Shown: positions 51,110 through 61,842 of the stretch, in pieces | Numbering within the stretch: position 1 is the stretch's first letter | Layout: every line of letters starts with the position of its first letter | NCBI GenBank assembly: GCA_029961685.1 | Contig: JARWKL010000014.1 | Location: 20,470,452 to 20,534,451 of the forward strand | Direction of reading: 5' to 3' | DNA from: Aristolochia californica | Lineage: Eukaryota > Streptophyta > Magnoliopsida > Piperales > Aristolochiaceae | Length of the DNA stretch: 64,000 bases | Notes under the pieces: model-generated | The model's database searches: none | Told to the model about the DNA's origin: nothing | The model's input: the letters and a program-made list of their open reading frames with translations, nothing else | Translations under genes and position numbers: made by a program

Positions 51110-53115
51110 GGCATGCATATCCACCAGATTTAAAACATGTTAGGATCAAATAGTCTTTCTTATAAAATGTCACCAAGCTATCTGAGGTTGTACTACAGGA
51201 ATTTCCCCAATGTGGATAACAAAACTTTGGTGTTCATTTTTAGTACGTGAAAATAATTTTCTTCACTCACATTTATAATAGTTTTCAAATTCTTTTGCAT
51301 ACATAAACTATAAAATTTCCATTTTTTTGTGATCAATATTTGCCTTAACTTTTTGTTTACGAGAGAACTGGGAGTGCGAAAAACTCGAGTTTGAAAAAAA
51401 AAATTGAACATCCAAAATGGAAAAACATGCAAATACTGGAGAGATAATTCCAAATAGTATCTGTGATTTTTTAGGTCCGTTTTTTTGTAAAATAGGCAAA
51501 TAGTGGGTTGTTTGGCTCTGGTAAATATCCCACAACACGTTAACTTGAGAATTTTAATTTTTTCCACTCAATGAAATTTTTGAATCATTACGTCATTTGC
51601 ATCTTCAACATGTTTTTGGTATTCATATCCACCACATTTAAAACATGTTAGGATCATTTAGGAATCTCTTTCTTACAAAATTCCACCAAGCTATCTGGGG
51701 TTGTACTAGTGGAATATCCCCAACGTGGATAACAAAACTTTGGCGTTCATTTTGAGTTTGTGAAAATAATTTTCTTCACTCACATTTATTAAAGTTTTCA
51801 AATTCTTTTGCATACATAAACTCTATAATTTCCATTTTGTTGTGATCTATATTTGCCTTATCATTTAGTTTACGAGAAAACTGGGAGAGGAAAAAACTCA
51901 ATTTTGAAAAAACAAATTGAACATCCAAAATGAAAAAATGCACAAATACTAAGAGAGATAATTCCAAAAATTATCTGTTATTTTTTAGGTCCGCTTTTTG
52001 TAAAATAGGCAAAAAGTGGGTTGTTTGGCTTTGGTAAATATCCCACCGCACGTAACATGAGAATTTTAATTTTTTCTACTACTTTATTTTTTTGTATCAT
52101 TTGGTAATTTGCCTCTTGAACATGTTTCTTGCATGCATATCCACCACACTTAAAACATGTTAGGATTAATTAGGAATCTCTTTCTTATGAAATGCCGCTA
52201 AGCTATCTGGGGTTGTACTACTGGAATTTCCCCAACGTGGATAACAACACTTTGCTGTTCATTTTTAGTGCGTGAAAATAATTTTCTTCCCTCACATTTA
52301 TTATAGTTTTCAAATTCTTTTGCAATCATATACTCTAAAATTTTCATTTTGTTGTGATTCATATTTGCCTTATCTTTTTAGTTACGAGAAAACTGAGAGA
52401 GCGAAAAACTCTAGTTTCAAAAAAAAAATTGAACATCCAAAATGGAAATTCACAAATGCTGAGAGAGATAATTCCAAAAAGTATCTATGATTTTTTAGGT
52501 CCGTTTTTTCTAAATTAGGAAAAAAGTGGGTTGTTTGGCTCCTGTAAATATCCCACCGCATGTTAACTTGAGAATTTTAATTTTTTCTACTCTTTGAAAT
52601 TTTTGGATCATTAGGTTATTTGCATCTTCAACATATTTCTGGCATGTATATCCACCACATTTAAAACATGTTAGGATCAATTAGGAATCTCTTTCTTATA
52701 AAATTCTAACAAGCTATCTAGGGTAGTACAGGAAGAATTTCCCCAACGAGGATAACAAAACTTTCGTGCTCATTTTGAGTGCGTGAAATAATTTTCTTCA
52801 CTCACATTTATTATAGTTTTCAAATTCTTTTGCATACATAAACTCTAAAATTTAAATTTTGTTGTGATCTATATTTGCCTTATCTTTTTGTTTACAAGAA
52901 AACTGGGAGAGAAAAAAACTCAAGTTTGAAAAAAAAAATTGAACATCCAAAATGGAAAAATGCACAAATGCTGAGAGAGATAATTCCAAAAGTATCTGTG
53001 ATATTTTAGTTCCGCTTTTTGTAAAATACACAAAAATTGGGTTGTTTGGCTCTGGTAAATATCCCACCGCACGTTAACTCGAGAATTTTAATTTTTTCTA
53101 CTCCTTGAAATTTTG

Positions 53116-53196
53116 GGATCATTAGGTCATTTGCATCTTCAACATGTTTCTGGCATGCATATCCACCACATTTAAAACATGTTAGGATCAATTAGG
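53116..53196. repeat. Internal direct near-repeat GGATCATTAGG / GGATCAATTAGG (reference example)
   Basis: GGATCATTAGG at 53116 and GGATCAATTAGG at 53185 flank the inverted repeat, 69 bases apart, in the same orientation. Together with the two AACATGTT copies 35 bases apart, they make the landmark region internally repetitive. That may explain the small deletions seen there, at 34496 and 42106 for example. The arrangement is present in most monomers. Confidence 0.6.
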
Positions 53197-53293
53197 AATC
53201 TCTTTCTTATAAAATTCCACCAAGCTATATCGGGTTGTACTAGTGGAATTTCCCCAACGTGGACAACAAAACTTTGGCGTTCATTTTTAGTGC

Positions 53294-53313
53294 GTGAAAA
53301 TAATTTTCTTCAC
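53294..53313. repeat. Conserved imperfect palindrome (reference example)
   Basis: GTGAAAATAATTTTCTTCAC is read here. GAAAAT and ATTTTC are perfect arms around one A, and GTGAA and TTCAC form a second, offset pair. The element recurs at the same place in most monomers, commonly about 135-140 bases after the landmark. P-type monomers read TTCTCTCAC next to it instead of TTCACTCAC. Confidence 0.65.
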
Positions 53314-53664
53314 TCACATTTATTAAAGTTTTCAAATTCTTTTGCATACATAAAATCTATAATTTCCATTTTGTTGTGATCTATATTTGTCTTATCTTTT
53401 TTTTTTTTTGAGAAAACTGGGATAGCGAAAAACTCATGTTTGAAAAAAAAAATTGAACACCCAAAATGGAAATTGACAAATGCTGAGTGAGATAATTCCA
53501 AAAACTATATGTGATTTTTTAGGTCCGTTTTTTGTAAAATAGGCAAATAGTGTGTTGTTTGGCTCTGGTAAATATCCCACCGCACGTTAACTTGGGAATT
53601 TTAATTTTTTCTACTCTTTGAAATTTTTGGATCATTACATCATTTGCATCTTCAACATGTTTTT

Positions 53665-55703
53665 GGCATGCATATCCACCACATTTAAAACATGTTAGGA
53701 TCAATTAGGAATCTCTTTCTGATAAAATTCCACCTAGCTATCTGGGGTTGTACTAGTGGAAATTCCCCAACGTGGATATCAAAACTTTGGTGTTCATTTT
53801 TAGAGCTTGAAAATAATTTTCTTCACTCACATTTATTATAGTTTTCAAATTTTTTTGCATGCATAAACTCTAAAATTTCCATTTTGTTGTGATCTATATT
53901 TTCCTTATCTTTTTAGTTACGAGAAAATTGGGAGAGCGAAAAACTCATGTTTGAAAAAAAATATTGAACATCTAAAAAGGAAATGCACAAATGCTGAGAG
54001 AGATAATTCCAAAAAGTATCTGTGATTTTTTAGGTCCGCTTTTGGTAAAATAGGCAAAAAGTGGGTTGTTTGGCTCTGGTAAATATCCCACCGCACATTA
54101 AGTTGAGAATTTTAATTTTTTCTACTCCTCGAAATTTTTGGATCACTAGGTCATTTGCATCTTCAACATGTTTCTGGCATACATATCCACCACATTTAAA
54201 ACATGTTAGGATCAATTAGGAATCTCTTTCTTATGAAATGCAACCAAGCTACCAGGGGTTGTACTAGTGGAATTTCCCCAACGTGGATAACAAAACTTTG
54301 GTGTTCATATTTTGTGCGTGAAAATAATTTTCTTCACTCACATTTGTTATAGTTTTAAATTCTTTTGCATACATAAACACTAAAATTTCCATTTTTTTGT
54401 GATCTATATTTTCCTTATCTTTTTCTTTACGCGAAAACATGGGAGCGAAAAACTCAAGTTTGAAAAAAAAAATTGAACATCACAAATGGAAATGCACAAA
54501 TGCTGAGAGAGATAATTCCAACAAGTATCAGTGATTTTTTAGGTCCGCTTTTGGTAAAGTAGGCAAAAAGTGGGTTGTTCAGCTCTGGTAAATATCCCAC
54601 TGCACATTAACATGAGAATTTTAATTTTATCTATTCTTTGAAATTTTTTTATCATTAGGTCATTTTCATCTTCAACAAGTTTCTGACATGCATATCCAGC
54701 ACATTTGAAACATGTTAGGATAAATTAGGAATCTCTTTCTTGTAAAATACCACCAAGTTATTTGGGGTTGTACTAGTGGAATTTCCCCAACGTGGATAAC
54801 AAAACTTTGGTGTTCATTTTTAGTGCGTGAAAATAATTTTCTTCACTCACATATATTATAGTTTTCAAATTCTTTTGCATACATGAACTCTAAAATTTCC
54901 ATTTTGTTGTGATCTATATTTGCCTTATCTTTTTGTTTACGAGAAAACTGGGAGAGCGAAAAACACAAGTTTGAAAAAAAATTGAACATCGAAAATGAAA
55001 ATGCACAAATGCTAACAAAGATAATTCCAAAAAGGATCTGTGATTTTTTAGGTCTGCTTTTTGTAAAATAGGCAAAAAGTGGGTTGTTTGGCTCTGGTAA
55101 ATATCCCACCGCACGTTAACTTGAGAATTTTAATTTTTTCTACTCCTTGAAATTTATGGATCATTAGGTCATTTTCATCTTCAACATGTTTCTGACATGC
55201 ATTTCCACCACATTTAAAACATGTTAGGGTAAATTAGGAATCTCTTTCTTATAAAATACCACCAAGCTATCTCGGGTTGTACTAGTGGGATTTCCCCAAC
55301 GTGAATAACAAAACTTTGGTGTTCATTTTTAGTGCATGAAAATAATTTTCTTCACTCACATTTATTATAGTTTTCAAATTATTTTGCATACATAAACTCT
55401 AAAATTTCCATTTTGTTGTGATGTATATTTATCCTATCGTTTTAGTTACGAGAAAACTGGGAGAGCAAAAACTCAAGTTTGAAAAAAAAAAGTCAACATC
55501 CAAAATGGACATGCACAAATGCTGAGAGAGATAAATCCAAAAAGTATCAGTGATTTTTTAGCGCCGCTTTTGGTAAAATAGGCAAAACGTGGGTTGTTTG
55601 GCTCATGTAAGTATCCCACTGCACGTTAACTTGAGAATTTTAATTTTTTCTACACTTTGAAATTTTTATATCATTAGGTCAATTACATCTTCAACATGTT
55701 TCT
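53665..55703. repeat. Satellite block, four monomers
   Basis: Monomers start at 53665, 54176, 54685 and 55194. Member 54176 pairs with 59796 (TTCTTTACG, GAACATCACAAATGG, CAACAAGTATCAGTG, CTTTTGGTAAA or GTTTTGGTAAA), 11 monomers away. Member 55194 pairs with 61333 (TCCTATCGTTTTAGTTACG), 12 monomers away. Confidence 0.78.
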
Positions 55704-58255
55704 GGCATGCATATCCACCACATTTAAAACATGTTATGATCAATTTGGAATCTCTTTCTTATAGAATGCCACCAAGCTATCTGGGGTTGTATTAGTGGAA
55801 TTTCCCCAACGTAGATAACAAAACTTTGGTGTTTTTTTTAGTGCGTGAAAATAATTTTCTTCACTCACATTTATTATAGTTTTCAAATTCTTTTGCATAC
55901 ATAAACTCTAAAATTTCCATTTTGTTGTAAGCAATATTTGCCTTATCTTTTTGTTTACGAGAATACTGGGAGAGCGAAAAACTCGTGTTTGAAAAAAAAA
56001 AAATTGAACATCCAAAATGGAAAAATATGCAAATACTGGAGAGATAATTCCAAATAGTGTCTGTGATTTTTTAGGTCCGCTTTTTTGTAAAATATGCAAA
56101 AAGTGGGTTGTTTGGCTCTGGTAAATATCCCACCACACGTTAACTTTAGAATTTAAATTTTTTCTACTCCTTGAATTTTTTGGATCATTAGGTCATTTGC
56201 AGCTTCAACATGTTTCTGGCATTCATATCCACCACATTTAAAACATTTTAGGATCAATTAGGAATCTCTTTCTTATAAAATTCCACCAAGCTATTTGGGG
56301 TTGTACAAGTGGAATTTCCCCAACGTAAATAACAAAACTTTGCCGTTCATTTTTAGTGCGTGAAAATAATTTTCTTCACTCAAATTTATTAAAGTTTTAA
56401 ATTTCTTTTGCATACATAAACTCTATAATTTCCATTTTGTTGTGATCTATATTTGCCTTATCTTTTAGTTTACGAGAAAACTAGGAGAACGAAAAACTCA
56501 AGTTTGAAAAAACAAATTGAACATCCAAAATGGAAAAATGCACAAATGCTGAGAGAGATAATTCCAAAAAGAATCTGTGATTTTTTAGGTCTGCTTTATG
56601 TAAAATTGGTAAAAAGTAGGTTGTTTGGATCTAGTAAATATCCTACCGCATGTTAACTTGAGAATTTTACTTTTATCAACTTCTTGAAATTTTAGGATCA
56701 TTAGGTCATTTGCATCTTCAACACGTTTTTGGCATGCTTATCGACCACATTTAAAACATATTTGGATCAATTAGGAATCTCTTTCTTATAAAAGTCCAAA
56801 AAGATATCTAGGGTAGTAATAGAGGAATTTCCCCAACGAGGATAACAAAACTTTGGTGTTCATTTTTAGTGCGTGAAATAATTTTCTTCGCTCACATTTA
56901 TTCTAGTTTTCAAATTCTTTTGCATATAAACTCTAAAATTTCAATTTTGTTGTGATCTAAATGCCTTATCTTTTTGTTTACAAGAAAACTGGAAGAGAAA
57001 AAAACTCAAGTTTGAAAAAAAAAATTGAACATCCAAAATGGAAAAATGCACAAATGCTGAGAGAGATAATTCCAAAAACTATCTGTGATTTTTTAGTTCC
57101 ACTTTTTCTAAAATAGGCAAAAATTGGGTTGTTTGGCTCTGGTAAATATCCCACCACACGTTAACTCAAGAATTTTAATTTTTTCTACTCCTTGAAATTT
57201 TTGGATCATTAGGTCATTTGCATCTTCAACATGTTTCTGGCATGCATATCCACCACATTTAAAACATGTTAGAATCAATTAGGAATCTCTTTCTTATAAA
57301 ATTCTACCAAGCTATCTGGGGTTGTACTAGTGGAATTTCCCCAACGTGGATAACAAAACTTTGGCGTTCATTTTTAGAGCGTCAAAATAATTTTCTTCAC
57401 TCATATTTATTAAAGTTTTCAAATTCTTTTGCATACATAAAATCTATAATTTCCATTTTGTAGTGACCTATATTTGTCTTATCTTTTTGTTTACGAGAAA
57501 ACTTGGAGAGCGAAAAACTCATGTTTGAAAAAAAAATTGAACACCCAAAATGGAAATTGACAAATGTTGAGCGAGATAATTCCAAAATGTATCTGTCATT
57601 TTTTAGGTCTTTTTTTTGTAAAATAGGCAAATAGTGGGTTGTTTGGCTCAGGTAAATATCCCACCACACGTTAACTTGAGAATTTTAATTTTTTCTACTC
57701 TTTAAAATTTTTGGATCATTACGTCATTTGCATCTTCAACATGTTTCTGGCATGCATATCCACCACATTTAAAACATGTTAGGATCATTTAGGAATCTCT
57801 TTCTTATAAATTACCACCAATCTATCGGGGGTTGTACTAGCTGAATTTCCCCAACGTGGATAACAAAACTTTGGTGTTCATTTTTAGTGCGTGAAAATAA
57901 TTTTCTTCACACACATTTATTATAGTTTTCAAATTCTTCTGCATACATAAACTCTAAAATTTCCATTTTGTTGTGATCTATATTTGCCTTATCTTTTTGT
58001 TTACGAGAAAACTGGGAAAGCGAAAAACTCAAGTTTGAAAAAAAAATTTAAATATCCAAAATGGAAATGCACAAATGCTGAGAGAGATAATGCTAAAAAG
58101 TATCTGTGATTTTTAAGGTCCGCTTTTTGTAAAATAGGCAAAAAGTGGGTAGTTTGGCTCTGGTAAATATCCCACCGCATGTTAACATGAAAATTTTAAT
58201 TTTTTCTACTCGAATTTTTTGGATCATTTGGTCATTTGCATTTTCAACATGTTCT
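55704..58255. repeat. Satellite block, right copy of the 51110-53664 duplication
   Basis: Monomers start at 55704, 56218, 56731, 57239 and 57749. See 51110-53664 for shared variants. Member 55704 also shares TTGTATTAGTGG and ATATCATTAGGTCAATT or a close form with 47027 and 61843, so three related copies exist in this domain. Confidence 0.78.
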
Positions 58256-61200
58256 TGCATGCATATCCACCATATTTAAAACATGTTAGGATCAATTAGG
58301 AATCTCTTTCTTCTAAAATTCCACCAAGATATATGGGGTTGTGCTAGTGGATTTTCCCCAACGTGGATAACAATTTTTTGGTGTTCATTTTTAGTGCGTG
58401 AAAATAATTTTCTTCACACACATTTATTATAGTTTTCAAATTATTTTGCATACATAAACTCTAAAATTTCCATTTTTTTGTGATCTATATTTTTCCTTAT
58501 CTTTTTGTTTACGAGAAAACTGGGAGACCAAAAAACTCAAGTTTTAAAAAAAAATTTGAACATCCAAAATGGAAATGCACAAATGTTGAGAGAGATAATT
58601 CCAAAAAGTACCTGTGATTTTTTATGTTCACATTTTTTAAAATAGGCAAAAAGTAGGTTGTTTGGCTCTGGTAAATATCCCACCGCACTTTAACTTGAGA
58701 ATTTTTATTTTTTCTACTCCTTTAAATTTTTGGATCATTAGGTCATTTGCATCTTCAACATGTTTTTGGCATGCATATTCACCACATTTAAAACACGTTA
58801 GGATTAATTAGGAATCTCTTTCTTATAAAATTCCACCAAGCTATGTGGGGTTGTACGAGTGGAATTTTCCCAACGTGGATAACAAAACTTTGGTGTTCAT
58901 TTTTAGTGCGTGAAAATAATTTTCTTCACTCACATTTATTATAGTTTTAAAATTATTTTGCATAAATAAACACTAAAATTTCCATTTTGTTGTGATGTAT
59001 ATTTGCCTTATCTTTTTGTATACTAGAAAACTGGGCGACCAAAAAACTCAAGTTTCAAAAAAAAAATTGAACATCCAAAATGGATATGCACAAATGTTGA
59101 GAGAGATAATTCCAAAAAGTATCTATGATCTTTTAAGTCCGCTTTTTGTAAAATAGGCAAAAGGTGGGTTGTTTGGCTCTAGTAAATATCCCACCGCACT
59201 TTAACTTGAGAATTTTAATTTTTTCTACTCCTTGAAATTTTGGGATCATTAGGTCATTTGCATCTTCAACAATTTTCTGGCATGCATATCAACCACATTT
59301 AAAACATGTTAGGATCAAATAAGAATCTCTTTCTTATAAAATTCCACCAAGCTATCTGGGATTGTACTAGTGGAATGTCCCCAACGTGGATAACAAAACA
59401 TAGGTGTTGTTCATTTTTAGTGCGTGAAAATAATTTTCTTCACTCATATTTATTATAGTTTTCAAATTCTTTTTGTTACATAAACTCTAAAATTTTCATT
59501 TTTTTGTGATCTATATTTGCCTTATCTTTTTGTTTACGAGAAAACTTTGAGAGCGAAAAAATTCAAGCTTGAAAAAAAAAATTGAACATCCAAAATGGAA
59601 AAATGCACAAATACTGAGAGAGATAATTCTAAAAAGTACTTGTGAGTTTTTAGGTCTGCTTTTTGTAAAATAGGCAAAAAGTGGGTTGTTTGGCTCTGGT
59701 AAATATCCCACGGCACGTTGACTTGAGAATTTTAATTTTTTCTACACCTTCAAATTTTTGGATCATTAGGTCATTTGCATCTTCAACATGTTTCTGGCAT
59801 GCATATTCACCACATTTAAAACACGTTAGGATTAATTAGGAATCCCTTGCTTATAAAATTCCACCAAGCTATCTCGGGTTGTACTAGTGTAATTTCCCCA
59901 ACGTGAATAACAAAACTTTGGTGTCCATTTTTAGTGCATGAAAATAATTTTCTTTACTGTCATTTCTTATAGTTTTCAAATTATTTTGCATACATAAACT
60001 CAAAAATTTCCATTTTGTTGTGATCTATATTTTCCTTATCTTTTTCTTTACGAGAAAACATGGAGAGCAAAAAACTCAAGTTTGAAAAAAAAAAATTGAA
60101 CATCACAAATGGAAATGCACAAATGCTGAGAGAGATAACTCCAACAAGTATCAGTGATTTTTTACGTCCGGTTTTGGTAAAATAGGAAAAAAGGGGGTTG
60201 TTTGGCTCTGGTAAATATCCTACAGCACATTAACTTGAGAATTTTAAGTTTTTCAATTCCTTGAAATTTTTGGATCATTAGGTAATTTGCAACTTCAACA
60301 AGTTTCTGGCATGCATATCCACCACATTTAAAACATGTTAGGATCAATTTGGAATCTCTTTCTTATAAAATGCCAACAGGCTATCTTGGGTTGTACTAGT
60401 GGAATTTCCCCAATGGGGATAACAAAACTTTGGTGTTCAATTTTAGTGCGTGAAAATAATTTTCTTCACTCACATTTATTATAGTTTTCAAATTCTTTTG
60501 CATACATAAACTCTAAAATTTCCATTTTGTTGTGATCTATATTTGCCTTATCTTTTAATTTATGAGAAAACTGAGAGAGCGAAAAACTCAAGTTTCAAAA
60601 AAAAAATTGAACATCCAAAATGGAGATGCACAAATACAGACAGAGATAATTCTAAAAAGTACCTGTGATTTTTTAGGTCCGCTTTTTGTAAAATAGGCAA
60701 AAAGTGTTTTGTTTGGCTCTAGTAAATATCCCACCGCACTTTAACTGGAGAATTTTAATTTTTTCTACTGCTTGAAATTTTTGTTTCATTAGGTCATTTG
60801 GATCTTCAACATTCTTCTCGCATGCATGTCCACCACATTTAAAACAAGTTAGTATCAATAAGGAATCTCTTTCTTATAAAATTCCACCAAGCTATCAGGG
60901 GTTGTACTAGTGGAATTTCCCCAACGTGGATAAAAAAACTTTGGTGTTGTTCATTTTTACTGCGTGAAAATAATTTTCTTCACTAACATTTATTATAGTT
61001 TTCAAATTGGTTTGCGTACATAAGCTCTAAAATTTCCATTTTATTGTGATCTATATTTGCCTTATCTTTTTGTTTACGAGAAAACTTTATGAGTGAAAAA
61101 CTCAAGTTTGAAAAAATATTGAACATCCAAAATGGAAAAATGCACAAATGCTGAGAGAGATAATTCTAAAAAGTATCCGTGTTTTTTTTGGTCCGCTTTT

Positions 61201-61842
61201 TGTAAAATAGGAAAAAAGTGGGTTGTTTGGCTCTGGTAAATATCCCACCGCACGTTAACTTGAAAATTTTAATTTTTTCTACTCCTTGAAATTTTTGGAT
61301 CATTAGGTCATTTGCATCTTCAACATGTTTCTGGCATGCATATCCGCCACATTTAAAACATGTTAGGATCAATTAGGAATCTCTTTCTTATAAAATTCCA
61401 CCAAGCTATCAAGGGTAGTACTACTGGAATTTCCCCAACGTGGAAAACAAAACTTTAATGTTCATTTTTAGTGCGTGAAAATAATTTCCTGCACTCAGAT
61501 TTATTATAGTTTTCAAATTCTTTTGCATGCATAAACTCTAAAATTTCCATTTTGTTGTGATCTGTATTTGTCCTATCGTTTTAGTTACGAGAAAACTGGG
61601 AGAGCGAAAAACTCAAGTTTGAAAAAAAAACTGAACATCCAAAATGGACATGCACAATTACTGAGAGAGATCATTCCAAAAAGTATCTATGATATTTTAG
61701 GTCCACTTTTTGTAAAATAGTCAAAAAGTGGGTTGTTTGGCTCTGGTAAATATCCCACCGCACGTTAACTTGAGAATTTTAGTTTTTTCTACTCTTTGAA
61801 ATTTTTAAATCATTAGGTCAATTGCATCTTCTACATGTTTCT
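58256..61842. repeat. Satellite block, seven monomers
   Basis: Monomers start at 58256, 58768, 59279, 59796, 60308, 60819 and 61333. Members 59279 and 60819, like 48557, have a three-base gain giving GGTGTTGTTC. Member 60819 also shares CTCGCATGCATGTCC, TCAATAAGGAATC and TTTGCGTACATAA with 48557. Confidence 0.78.

Larger units (their letters stand above)
51110..53664. repeat. Five-monomer block duplicated at 55704-57748
   Basis: Monomers start at 51110, 51618, 52130, 52641 and 53152. Matches are 51110 with 55704 (ATGCAAATACTGGAGAG, CCAAATAGT), 51618 with 56218 (TATTAAAGTTTT, CTCTATAATTTCC, a CAAATTGAACATCC tail), 52641 with 56731 (CTAGGGTAGTA, CAACGAGG) and 53152 with 57239 (TTGGCGTTC, AAATCTATAATTTCC). 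Monomer 52130 has no partner, so one monomer was gained or lost. Confidence 0.8.

Noticed and set aside
53395..53412. Poly-T run as a retroposon tail
   Set aside because: The T run at 53397-53409, like one near 48787-48798, sits at the place where TTTTTGTTTACGAG normally lies. It is explained by local slippage, with no inserted sequence or target-site duplication.
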